Shown here: piece by piece, positions 17,260-25,521 of the stretch
How the letters are laid out: each line of letters starts with the position of its first letter
Numbering within the stretch: the stretch's first letter is position 1
NCBI RefSeq assembly: GCF_042650605.1
Contig: NZ_JBHSBN010000028.1
Location: forward strand, 17,319-81,318
Reading direction: 5' to 3'
Length of the DNA: 64,000 nucleotides
Source of the DNA: Micromonospora_J zhanjiangensis
Lineage (GTDB): Bacteria > Actinomycetota > Actinomycetes > Mycobacteriales > Micromonosporaceae
Notes under the pieces: model-generated
What the model was told of the DNA's origin: nothing
What the model saw: the letters and a program-made list of their open reading frames with translations, nothing else
Database searches by the model: none
Program-made: the position numbers and the translations under genes

Positions 17260-18774
17260 ATGGACCTAGCTCCTGTGTTATCCGGGTTCGCGGTGGTCTT
17301 CGAGCCACAGAACCTGTTGTACTGCCTGCTCGGCGTGACGCTCGGCATGCTGGTGGGCATCCTGCCGGGTCTCGGCCCGGCAGCGACCATCGCCATCCTG
17401 CTGCCGATCACGTACAACATCGAGCCCGCTGCGGCGGTCATCCTCCTCGCCGGCATCTTCTACGGTGCCCAGTACGGCGGCACGATCACGTCGGTACTGC
17501 TGCGGCTGCCGGGCGAGGCCTCATCGGTGGTGACCGTCATCGACGGGCATCAGATGGCTCGCCAGGGGAAGGCCGGCTCGGCACTCGGGATCGCGGCGAT
17601 CGGCTCCTTCATCGGTGGTACCGCGTCGATCATCCTGCTGACGTTCATCGCACCCATGGTCGCCAGCTTCGCGCTGGAGTTCGGGCCCGCCGAGTACACC
17701 GTCCTGGCCCTGATCGGTATCTTGCTGGTCGCCACCCTGGGCAACGGGTCCCTGATCAAGAGCGTCGCGGCGGCCGGTGTCGGTCTCGTCCTCGCCACCG
17801 TGGGGCTCGATCCGATCGTGGGAACCTCCCGGTTCACGTTCGGCAGTGACCAGTTGGCGGACGGGATCGACTTCGTCATCGTCGCCATGGGGCTGTTCGG
17901 TGTCGGGGAGATCCTCTACAACCTGGAGCACCGGCTACGACCGCAACCAGCCGTACTGTCGTTCGGACGAGCCGTCCCCCGGCGGCTTGAGTGGCTCCAG
18001 TCCCGGATGGCCATCCTGCGCGGGTCGGTCGTCGGCTTCGTGCTCGGTGTGCTACCCGGCGGCGGCGCCACGATGTCCTCGCTCGTCGCGTACGCGGTGG
18101 AGAAGCGCTCGGCCAAGGACCCGTCGCGCTTCGGCAAGGGAGCGATCGAAGGGGTGGCCGGTCCGGAGAGCGCCAACAACGCGGCAGCGACGTCGTCGTT
18201 CATTCCGCTGCTGACGCTGGGTATCCCGGCGAACGCGACGATGGCCGTCCTGTTCGGTGCGTTGCTGCTGCAAGGCATCCCGCCAGGACCGCAGCTCATC
18301 AGCGAGCACCCGGACGTGTTCTGGGGGGTCATCAACTCCATGTACGTCGGGAACATCTTCCTGATTCTGCTCAGCATCCCGCTCATCGGAGTGTTCGTGC
18401 GCCTGCTCAAGGTCCGGGCGGGGATCCTGGCTCCGCTCACGATCCTGATCACCATGGTCGGCGTGTACAGCATCCGGAACAACGCCTTCGACATGTTCCT
18501 TGTCGTCGCGCTCGGCCTGCTCGGCTACGGAATGAAGAAGCTGGGCTTCGAGCCCGGTCCCTTCGTCCTCGCCTTCGTGCTCGGCAAGTTGCTGGAGTCG
18601 TCGTTCCGCAGGTCGATGCGTCTCTTCGGGGGAGATTTCATCGGCTTTGTTCAGCGCCCCGTGTCGGCGGTGCTCGTCGTCGTGCTCGTGCTGACCGTGG
18701 TCGTCGTGCCGATTCTCCGGGCCGTCCGCGGTCGACAGGCGGCGCGCGCGGAGCAGGTGGTCAGCAACGCCTGA
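17260..18774 (+). CDS. TctA large membrane subunit of the TTT transporter
   Basis: 504 residues, typical length. Many membrane segments and the two family repeats: GMLVGILPGLGPAATIAIL near residue 30 and GFVLGVLPGGGATMSSLVAY near 265, each with the PGLG/PGGG signature; FGKGAIEGVAGPESANNAAA is also characteristic. It forms the ion-coupled channel for the solute delivered by TctC. GAGGGGAGA precedes the ATG. Confidence 0.9.
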   Translation: MDLAPVLSGFAVVFEPQNLLYCLLGVTLGMLVGILPGLGPAATIAILLPITYNIEPAAAVILLAGIFYGAQYGGTITSVLLRLPGEASSVVTVIDGHQMARQGKAGSALGIAAIGSFIGGTASIILLTFIAPMVASFALEFGPAEYTVLALIGILLVATLGNGSLIKSVAAAGVGLVLATVGLDPIVGTSRFTFGSDQLADGIDFVIVAMGLFGVGEILYNLEHRLRPQPAVLSFGRAVPRRLEWLQSRMAILRGSVVGFVLGVLPGGGATMSSLVAYAVEKRSAKDPSRFGKGAIEGVAGPESANNAAATSSFIPLLTLGIPANATMAVLFGALLLQGIPPGPQLISEHPDVFWGVINSMYVGNIFLILLSIPLIGVFVRLLKVRAGILAPLTILITMVGVYSIRNNAFDMFLVVALGLLGYGMKKLGFEPGPFVLAFVLGKLLESSFRRSMRLFGGDFIGFVQRPVSAVLVVVLVLTVVVVPILRAVRGRQAARAEQVVSNA

Positions 18775-18836
18775 TCCGACAATCGGCAGCCCGGAGTCCT
18801 GGGGGACCGGGATACGGTGACGAGGAGAGGGCCGAC

Positions 18837-19760
18837 GTGCGAGGGGTGCTCACCGGGTTTGCCGTTATCGCCACGGTCATCGCGGTCGGCTACGTGCTCG
18901 GACGCCGAGGGCTGCTGGGGCCGGAGGCGACCACGGTCCTCTCCCGGGTGTCGTTCTTCGTGGCGACTCCGGCGCTGCTGTTCGAGACTGTGGCCCGGGC
19001 CGATGTGCGCGCGGTCATCACGTCCGCCCTCGTCGTCACGGTGATCAGCACCACCGCCGTCGCGGCGCTGTTCGTGGTGGTCGCCAGGCTGTGCTGGCGC
19101 CGGTCGGTCGCCGAGGCGACGATCGGCGCGCTGGCCTCCTCGTACGTCAACGCGGCGAACATCGGCATCCCGATCGCGGTGTACGTCCTCGGTGACTCCT
19201 CGTTCGTCGTGCCCGTCCTGATGTTCCAGCTCGTCGTGATGGCGCCCCTCGCGTTCGCCGTCCTGGAGATCACGACGACGCGCGGTAGCCGGCGGCTGAT
19301 CACGGTGGTGACCCAACCGCTCACCAACCCGGTCACCATCTCCTGCGGGCTGGGCCTCGCCGTCAACCTGACCGGCTGGCTGCCGCCGGAACCGGTGCTG
19401 AAGCCGATCGAACTCGTCGCGGCGATGGCCGTCCCCGCGGCGCTGATCGCCTACGGCATCTCGTTACGCGGTGCTTCCGCGCCCGGCTCCGGCGACACCG
19501 GGCCCGACGTCCGGCTCGCGGTCTTCCTGAAGACGGTGGCCCAGCCCGTTGTCGCCTACGTGGTCGCCCGCTTCGTGCTCGGCCTGCCGCACCCGATCGT
19601 GCTGGCCGGTACGGTCACCGCCGCGCTGCCGACGGCCCAGAACGTCTTCGTCTACGCGGTCCGGTACGGCCGGGGTGCGGTACTGGCGCGCGACACCGTA
19701 CTCCTGTCGACCGTGGCCGCGGTTCCGGTGCTGCTCGGGGTGGCGGTACTCGCCGGTTGA
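18837..19760 (+). CDS. AEC (auxin efflux carrier/malonate permease) family transporter
   Basis: 307 residues from the GTG preceded by GAGGAGAGG. Ten predicted membrane segments; typical AEC features are GRRGLLGPEATTVLSRVSFFVATPALLFE near the start, SYVNAANIGIPIAVYVLGD and TAALPTAQNVFVYAVRYG. Members move dicarboxylates or hydroxy acids. It ends the acid-sugar operon, so it may export or import a related organic acid beside the TTT system. Confidence 0.83.
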   Translation: MRGVLTGFAVIATVIAVGYVLGRRGLLGPEATTVLSRVSFFVATPALLFETVARADVRAVITSALVVTVISTTAVAALFVVVARLCWRRSVAEATIGALASSYVNAANIGIPIAVYVLGDSSFVVPVLMFQLVVMAPLAFAVLEITTTRGSRRLITVVTQPLTNPVTISCGLGLAVNLTGWLPPEPVLKPIELVAAMAVPAALIAYGISLRGASAPGSGDTGPDVRLAVFLKTVAQPVVAYVVARFVLGLPHPIVLAGTVTAALPTAQNVFVYAVRYGRGAVLARDTVLLSTVAAVPVLLGVAVLAG

Positions 19761-19800
19761 CCGGCGACCGGGAAACCCGCCGGGTTGTCCGCCCCCGCCC

Positions 19801-20253
19801 TCAACGGGCGAAGGTGCCCACCATGTTCGCACTGGCCAACTCGATGTCCTCGACGGCCCGGTGGATGTCCTGCGCTCCCGGGTTGGTGGGCAGCGCCAGC
19901 GGCTTGTCGACCGCGTACAGCCGGAAGAAGTAGCGGTGCGGGTCGTCGTTCTTCGGCGGGTGCGGGCCACCCCAGCCGGGGCTGCCGTAGCCGTTGGTCC
20001 ATTCCCGGCCGCCACCCGGCAACTGACCTTCGTCCGTTCCTTGGCTGGCCGGGTCGATGCCGGTGACCAGCCAGTGCAGGAACGGCTCCCGGCCCGCGTC
20101 GGGGTCTTCGACCAGCAGCACCAGTTCGGTGGCCGACTCCGGTACGCCGGACCACGCCAACGGTGGAGAGAGATTGCCGCCGTCTCGGGAGAACCGGTCG
20201 GGCATCAGGTCGTGGTCGTTGAACGCCGTACTGCGGATGAGGATGCCAGCCAT
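19801..20253 (-). CDS. PEBP family protein (YbhB/YbcL, Raf kinase inhibitor-like)
   Basis: 150 residues, AGGAGG upstream of ATG. Ligand-pocket motifs of bacterial PEBPs: DGGNLSPPLAWSGVPESATEL, VLLVEDPDAG, FLHWLVTGIDP and GWGGPHPPKNDDPHRYFFRLYAVD. Cytoplasmic, no signal peptide. Biological role of the bacterial family is poorly known. Convergent with the AEC transporter gene. Confidence 0.9.
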   Translation of the reverse strand: MAGILIRSTAFNDHDLMPDRFSRDGGNLSPPLAWSGVPESATELVLLVEDPDAGREPFLHWLVTGIDPASQGTDEGQLPGGGREWTNGYGSPGWGGPHPPKNDDPHRYFFRLYAVDKPLALPTNPGAQDIHRAVEDIELASANMVGTFAR

Positions 20254-20626
20254 CAGACCCCGCTGCCTCCTTCGCGTCGTACCCGGCTGCCGCCGGCACG
20301 GTGACCGGGTCCCCGGTCGTGCCCCCGGCTACCCGAATCGGCTACGCCGAAACGGCGACCGGACCTGCCCACCGGACGTCCGGCGCAGGCCGCCCTCGCC
20401 GGCCACCAGCAGGTCGCGGACCAGCCGGCCCTTGGTGGCCTTGTTGAAGTGGCTGACCACGCTCAGCCTGCGGCCCGCGTCGCGACCGTCGTCCGCATGC
20501 CGTCGAGCATGAGGTTCAGGTACCAGGAGCCGACCGGCCGCCCACCCGGAACGCTCGCCCGGTTCCTGGCCGATCACGCCGAGGCACTGAACGCCTGAGA
20601 TCGCGGGCCAGGTCGCGGGCGACGGC
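20254..20626 (-). pseudogene. gene-poor stretch with decayed gene fragments (YaaA-like and possibly TetR-like)
   Basis: No intact gene. On the minus strand, around 20390-20475, a frame reads LSVVSHFNKATKGRLVRDLL, strongly like the C-terminal segment of YaaA (peroxide stress, UPF0246) proteins, but only this end is present. Immediately upstream in another frame GSWYLNLMLDGMRTTVATRA ends with a stop, resembling the last helix of a TetR regulator. Both lack the rest of their domains, so I read a deletion scar between two lost genes. The YaaA call is firmer than the TetR call. Confidence 0.45.
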
Positions 20627-21580
20627 TCAGGACGGGGTGGTCGGGCCGGGGATGCGGCCCCGCTCGGCGCGGCCCGGGCCGGCCGGCGGATAACGCCGGC
20701 TCTGCACGGCCGCGTAGGTGCTCTCCAGCGCGGTCACCGTGCGGTCGAAGAACCGTTGCGCGGTGGCCACGAACAGGCAGTCCACCAGGGCGAGCTGGGC
20801 GATTCGGCTGGCCATCGCGCCGGACCGGAAGGTGGTCTCGCGGGCGGCGGTGGTCAGCACCAGGCTGGCGTGTTCGGTGATCGGCGACGGGCTGAAGTTG
20901 GTGACCGCGATGGTGGTGGCGCCCCGGCCCCGGGCCAGCCGCAGCGGCTCGACGGTGTCGATGGTGGTGCCGGTGTGCGAGATCGCCACCGCCACGTCGC
21001 CCTCGTTCAGCAGGGCGGCCGAGGTCAGCGCGGCGTGCGGGTCCGGCCAGGCGAAGGCGAACAGGCCGATGCGGTGCAGCTTCTGGTGCAGGTCCATGCC
21101 GACGAAGGCGCTGACGCCGATGCCGTAGATGTCGATCCGCCGGGCGGCGGCGAGGGCGTCCACGGCCCGGCGCAGCGCGTCCAGATCGAGGGTGGAGCCG
21201 GTCTCCTCGATGGCCCGCGCGTCACTGAAGATGATCTTCTTGACGATGGTGTCGAGGCTGTCGGTTCGGCTGATGTCGCCGCTGACGTGTTCGCCGTAGC
21301 CGTGCTGGGCCTCCTCCCGGGTGGCCGCCCGGGCCAGCGCCAGCCGCAGTTCCGGGAACCGGTCGATGCCCAGGGCGCGGCACAGCCGCATCAGCGTCGA
21401 CTCGGAGGTGCCGCAGCGGCGGGCCAGGGCGCTGATCGACTCGGCGGCGGCGGCCCCCGGGTCGGCCAGGATCACCTCCGCGACGCGCCGCTCGGCGGGT
21501 CGCAGCGACGGCAGCGCCCCGCGCATCCGGACCAGGATGTCGCTGCTCGGGCCGGTGGTGCCGGCACTGGTGCGGGTCAT
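20627..21580 (-). CDS. murR: MurR/RpiR family regulator (HTH plus SIS domain)
   Basis: 317 residues. N-terminal HTH_6 domain (LRPAERRVAEVILADPGAA, SISALARRCGTSESTLMRLCRALG) and C-terminal SIS sugar-phosphate isomerase domain (about 135-265: IDIYGIGVSAFVGMDLHQKL, VAISHTGTTIDTVEPLRLARGRGA). It should sense MurNAc-6-phosphate or a related sugar phosphate. It lies 14 nt after the AmlE-like gene in the same operon, divergent from the importer/murQ operon, matching MurR of other bacteria. Confidence 0.85.
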   Translation of the reverse strand: MTRTSAGTTGPSSDILVRMRGALPSLRPAERRVAEVILADPGAAAAESISALARRCGTSESTLMRLCRALGIDRFPELRLALARAATREEAQHGYGEHVSGDISRTDSLDTIVKKIIFSDARAIEETGSTLDLDALRRAVDALAAARRIDIYGIGVSAFVGMDLHQKLHRIGLFAFAWPDPHAALTSAALLNEGDVAVAISHTGTTIDTVEPLRLARGRGATTIAVTNFSPSPITEHASLVLTTAARETTFRSGAMASRIAQLALVDCLFVATAQRFFDRTVTALESTYAAVQSRRYPPAGPGRAERGRIPGPTTPS

Positions 21581-21594
21581 CCGTCCTCTTCCCG

Positions 21595-22686
21595 TCAGCG
21601 GTTCACCGCGGCGGCGTCGGCCACGGCCCGGCGGAGTCCGGCGATGTCGGACCAGTCCCGGCTCGGGTGGACGCGGTTGGTCAGCAGAATTACCACGAGG
21701 CCGCGGCGGTTGTCGACCGTCAGTGAGGTGCCGGTGAACCCGGTGTGCCCGTACGCGCCGGAGCCGGCGAGCGCGCCCATCCAGTTCGGGTCGGCGATGC
21801 GGACCCCGAGTCCGTGTCGGAAGCCCGGGTCCAGGTGCGCCGGCAGGTGGTCCCGGGTCATCTCGGCGACCGTCTCCGGGCGCAGCACCCGTACCCCGTC
21901 AAGGCTGCCGCCCTGGCGCAGCATCTCGCCGAACCGGGCCAGGTCGGCGGCGGTGCCGAACAGCCCGGCGTTGCCGGCGGTGCCCCCCAGCGACCAGGAG
22001 TTCTCGTCGTGCACGCTGCCGCGGACCAGGCCCCGACCGGCGTCCGGCTGGTACTCGGTGGCGGCGGTTCGGGCGATCCGGGCGGGGTCGGGCAGGTAAC
22101 CCGTGTCGGTCAGTCCGAGCGGTCGGCAGACCCGTTCGGTCACCAGGTCCGGCAGGGGCTGCCCGGTGATCCGTTCGGCGAGCAGCCCGGCGACGATGAA
22201 CCCGACGCAGGAGTACTCGAAGGCGGTGCCGGGCGGGCTGACCAGGGGGGCGTTCAGGATCGCAGCGATCCGGGCGGACCGGTCGGGGTGGTCGGTCCAC
22301 AACCGCAGCAGGGCCGGCAGGCCCGAGGTGTGGGTGAGCAGCCGCCGCGTGGTGACCTCGCGCCGTTCGGGGGTGTCGAACTCCGGCAGCCGACGGGCAA
22401 CGGGTTCGTCCAGGTCCACCGTGCCCTCGTCGGCGAGGCCGAGCAGCACCGTGGTGGTGAACAGTTTGGTGACCGAGGCCAGGTCGAAGAGGGTGTCCGG
22501 GGTGACCGGTCGCCGGTCGGCGGCAGGTGCGGGAGTGCCGGTGGTGTCGGCCCACCGGGCCAGTTCGCCGACGGCGGCCGACTCCACCGGCCGGCCGTCG
22601 CGGTGGATCAGCGCCACGGCCGCGCTGAACGGCGGTCGATCCGTCGCCTCGACCGCTCTGATCAGGAGCTTCTCCACGCTGGGCAC
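21595..22686 (-). CDS. beta-lactamase-fold serine hydrolase, AmlE/YbbE-like
   Basis: 363 residues, GTG start. Serine beta-lactamase/esterase fold with SxxK Ser71-Lys74 (DLASVTKLFTTT), a Tyr motif Y158-S-C instead of the usual YxN, and a C-terminal HTG (YGHTGFTGT). No signal peptide is seen. In Bacillus the MurNAc operon also holds such a gene (ybbE/amlE) of uncertain function, perhaps removing an ester or amide from muropeptides. The position next to murR supports that group. The missing Asn is a real difference. Confidence 0.75.
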   Translation of the reverse strand: MPSVEKLLIRAVEATDRPPFSAAVALIHRDGRPVESAAVGELARWADTTGTPAPAADRRPVTPDTLFDLASVTKLFTTTVLLGLADEGTVDLDEPVARRLPEFDTPERREVTTRRLLTHTSGLPALLRLWTDHPDRSARIAAILNAPLVSPPGTAFEYSCVGFIVAGLLAERITGQPLPDLVTERVCRPLGLTDTGYLPDPARIARTAATEYQPDAGRGLVRGSVHDENSWSLGGTAGNAGLFGTAADLARFGEMLRQGGSLDGVRVLRPETVAEMTRDHLPAHLDPGFRHGLGVRIADPNWMGALAGSGAYGHTGFTGTSLTVDNRRGLVVILLTNRVHPSRDWSDIAGLRRAVADAAAVNR

Positions 22687-22711
22687 CGGTGGAGCATAAC
22701 TCCTTCTGACA

Positions 22712-22776
22712 GAAACTTTCCTCCGTCATCATTTTGGCGGCAACTGTTGACATGCGTTCCGGTGCGCGCCAATACT
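22712..22776 (+). promoter_or_regulatory. promoter of the muropeptide importer operon with possible MurR site
   Basis: TTGACA (22747-22752) and AATACT (22771-22776) form a -35/-10 pair with an 18-nt spacer. Upstream, GAAACTTTC (22712-22720) is a short palindrome in the gap between the divergent amlE-murR and oppA operons, a reasonable RpiR-type half-site. The operator part is a guess from symmetry and position. Confidence 0.45.
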
Positions 22777-22852
22777 CGGTCGCCAAGGCGCCCGGCCTGC
22801 TGCTCCGTCCCGAAAAACGAACATTTCAATCGAGTGGCTGCTCCGGGTCCCC

Positions 22853-22883
22853 GGGCACCATCGCGACTCCCGCGATGGTGCCC
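22853..22883 (+). promoter_or_regulatory. 13-bp hairpin in the 5' leader of the importer operon
   Basis: GGGCACCATCGCG (22853-22865) and CGCGATGGTGCCC (22871-22883) form a perfect stem with a 5-nt loop. It lies between the promoter and the ribosome site (GGAGGAAGG) of the binding-protein gene, so it may be an attenuator or an mRNA-stabilising structure. Confidence 0.6.
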
Positions 22884-22928
22884 ACCCAGAAGCGGCACGG
22901 CAGCCGCCCATGATCCGGAGGAAGGTAC

Positions 22929-24476
22929 GTGAAGCTCCGCAGCACGCTGAGGTCCTCAGCGATCCGGTGCCTGGCGGTCGGCGTGACCGCCGCACTCGTC
23001 GCGACCGGCTGTTCCAGCGGCAGGTCCGACAGCAAGGGCTCGGCCTCCGGCGGCACGCTGGTCGTCGGCTACACCGCCGACCCGAACACCCTCGACCCGT
23101 GGAAGGCCACCCAGTTCCAGGCCGTCCACCTGCTGGAGCAGGTGTACGGGACGCTCACCCAACTGGACGGCGACCTGAACGTGGTCCCCGGCCTCGCCGA
23201 GAAGTGGCAGTACGGCGACGACAACAAGACCCTGACCCTGACCCTGCGCAAGGATGTGAAGTTCGCCGACGGCAAGCCGCTGACCTCGGCCGACGTCAAG
23301 TCCTCGATCGAGCGCATCCAGAAGCCGGCCACCGCGGCGGTGGCGGCGGCGACGGTCAAGTCCGTCAAGACCGTCCAGGCGCCCGACCCGCAGACCGTGG
23401 TGTTCACGCTGACCGCCCCGGACGCCGGCCTGCTCGCCGGCCTGGCCACCGTCAACCTGGCCGTCCTCGCCAAGGACGACACCTCCGAGGCGATCGCCCA
23501 GAAGCCCAACGGCACCGGCCCCTTCACCTTCGCCAGCCGCACTGCCGGCCAGTCGGTGAAGCTCACCGCCAACGCCAACTACTGGGGCGGCAAGCCGAAG
23601 GTCGCCAACCTGGAGTTCCGGATCATCCCGGACCAGACCTCGGTGGTTTCCGGCCTGCAGTCCGGCAACGTGCAGTTCGCCACGCTGGACGACCCGCTGG
23701 TCGCCAAGTCGGCCGAGGGCAGCGGGCTGACCGTGACCAAGACGCCGAGCCTGTCGTACCACGTGTTGCAGCTCAACTCGCGTAAGGCGCCGCTGGACAA
23801 GCTCGACGTCCGGCTGGCGATCTCCTGCGCGATCGACCGCAAGCAGGTGCTGGACACCGCCGCCCTCGGTGAGGGTGAGGTGACCGGTCCGATCACCTCG
23901 CCGGCGTACAAGTCCGACCCGAACGCCCGGCCGTGCCCCACCCGGGACGTCAACAAGGCCAAGCAGTTGCTGGCCGGCGCCGGGTTCGCGAACGGCCTGA
24001 CCATCCCCACCATCGTCTCCCAGGGCGAGTACGCCACCTCCGTCAACGAGGCGCAGAACCTGCAGGCCCAGCTCAAGGAGGCCGGCATCAACCTGGAGAT
24101 CAAGACCCTGGAGTCCGGCGCGTACGTCGACCGCTGGGTGGCCGCAGACTTCACCGCCGCGGTGGCCCTCAACGGCGGCCGGCCGGACCCGGACGGCATG
24201 TACGGCCGGTACTTCACCTCCACCGGCAACCTGAACAAGGTCGCCGGCTACTCCTCGCCGGAGCTGGACGAGCTGTTCGCCGACGGCAAGGCCACCACCG
24301 ACCCGGCCAAGCGCAAGGAGATCTACGCCCAGGTCGGCAAGCTGCTGGAGGACAACGCCGCCTGGGTGTGGCTGTTCGCCAGCTACGGCTACACCGTCAC
24401 CGCGCAGGGCGTGCAGGGGTTCACGCCGATGGCCAACGGTTCGCTGCAGAACCTGAAGGACGTCTCGCTCAACTGA
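22929..24476 (+). CDS. ABC transporter family 5 (oligopeptide-type) substrate-binding lipoprotein
   Basis: 515 residues, GTG start after GGAGGAAGG. Lipobox ending at Cys28 (LVATGCSSG), then a family 5 SBP: GGTLVVGYTADPNTLDPWKA, YGTLTQLDGDLNVVPGLAEKW, LTLTLRKDVKFADGKPLTSADVK. The operon carries murQ and anmK, so the ligand is probably a muropeptide or (anhydro)MurNAc-peptide rather than a plain peptide. This is inference from context; the sequence alone only says oligopeptide-like. Confidence 0.85.
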   Translation: MKLRSTLRSSAIRCLAVGVTAALVATGCSSGRSDSKGSASGGTLVVGYTADPNTLDPWKATQFQAVHLLEQVYGTLTQLDGDLNVVPGLAEKWQYGDDNKTLTLTLRKDVKFADGKPLTSADVKSSIERIQKPATAAVAAATVKSVKTVQAPDPQTVVFTLTAPDAGLLAGLATVNLAVLAKDDTSEAIAQKPNGTGPFTFASRTAGQSVKLTANANYWGGKPKVANLEFRIIPDQTSVVSGLQSGNVQFATLDDPLVAKSAEGSGLTVTKTPSLSYHVLQLNSRKAPLDKLDVRLAISCAIDRKQVLDTAALGEGEVTGPITSPAYKSDPNARPCPTRDVNKAKQLLAGAGFANGLTIPTIVSQGEYATSVNEAQNLQAQLKEAGINLEIKTLESGAYVDRWVAADFTAAVALNGGRPDPDGMYGRYFTSTGNLNKVAGYSSPELDELFADGKATTDPAKRKEIYAQVGKLLEDNAAWVWLFASYGYTVTAQGVQGFTPMANGSLQNLKDVSLN

Positions 24477-24552
24477 CCACCGGTCCACGCCCGGGTGACG
24501 GCCGCCGAGCCGTCGCCCGGGCGTGGACCCGCCAGACACGAGGAGGTGGCCG

Positions 24553-25521
24553 GTGCGGGCGTTCGCACGTCACCCGCTGATCCGCAGGATCGTGGAGACC
24601 GTGGCGACCCTGTTCGGGGTCGCGGTGCTGGTCTTCGTCACGTTGCGGGCGATTCCCGGCAACGAGATCACCGCCACGCTGGGCACCGAGGCCGCCGGCC
24701 TCAGCCCCGAGCAGCAGGAGGCGCTGCGCGCCTACTACGGCCTGGACCAGCCGCTGGTGGTGCAGTTCTTCACCTGGCTGGGCAACGTGCTCACCGGCAA
24801 CCTCGGCGAGTCCCGCCGGGCCGGTGCCTCGGTGCTGCAGATGACCGCCGACGCGTTGCCGGTCACCATGGAACTGGCCGTGCTGGCCACCCTGATCGGG
24901 CTGCTGATCGGTGTGCCGCTGGCGCTGCTGTCCGCGTCCCGGCCGAACGGGATCCGTGACGGCGTCGGCCAACTCGTCGGGCTGGCCGCGCTGTCCATCC
25001 CGAACTTCCTGCTCGGCGCCGCCCTGCTCACCGTCGTCTCCCGGTACGCGCACTACAACCCGAACGCGCAGGGTTTCGCGTACTTCTTCGACGACCCGCT
25101 GCTCAACCTGCAGCAGATGCTCTTCCCGGCGCTGGTGCTGGGCTTCGGGCTGGCCGCCCCGATCATGCGGACCGCCCGGTCGGCGCTGCTGGAGGTGCAG
25201 ACCCAGGACTTCGTCCGCACCGCCCGCGGCAAGGGAGTTGCCCCGCGCCGGCTGCGGGTGCGGCACGTCTTGCACAACGCGCTCAACCCGATCGTGACCA
25301 TGACCGGCATCCAGTTCGGCTACCTGCTCGGCGGCGCCGTCGTGGTCGAGCAGATCTTCTCCGTGCCGGGCCTGGGCCGGCAGGTGCTCGCCGGGATCCA
25401 GCAGAAGGAGTACGCCGTGGTGCAGAGCACGGTGCTCGTCATCGCCGCCACCTTCGTGGTGGTCAACCTGCTCACCGACCTGCTCTACCGGGTCATCGAC
25501 CCGCGGGTGCGTGCCGCGTGA
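24553..25521 (+). CDS. oligopeptide-type ABC transporter permease (DppB/OppB)
   Basis: 322 residues from the GTG 6 nt after AGGAGG. Six membrane segments, N-terminal FGVAVLVFVTLRAIPGNEIT as in DppB, and the EAA-type cytoplasmic loop LEVQTQDFVRTARGKGVAPRRL near residue 215. First permease of the muropeptide importer; followed by its partner with a GTGA overlap. Confidence 0.9.
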   Translation: MRAFARHPLIRRIVETVATLFGVAVLVFVTLRAIPGNEITATLGTEAAGLSPEQQEALRAYYGLDQPLVVQFFTWLGNVLTGNLGESRRAGASVLQMTADALPVTMELAVLATLIGLLIGVPLALLSASRPNGIRDGVGQLVGLAALSIPNFLLGAALLTVVSRYAHYNPNAQGFAYFFDDPLLNLQQMLFPALVLGFGLAAPIMRTARSALLEVQTQDFVRTARGKGVAPRRLRVRHVLHNALNPIVTMTGIQFGYLLGGAVVVEQIFSVPGLGRQVLAGIQQKEYAVVQSTVLVIAATFVVVNLLTDLLYRVIDPRVRAA

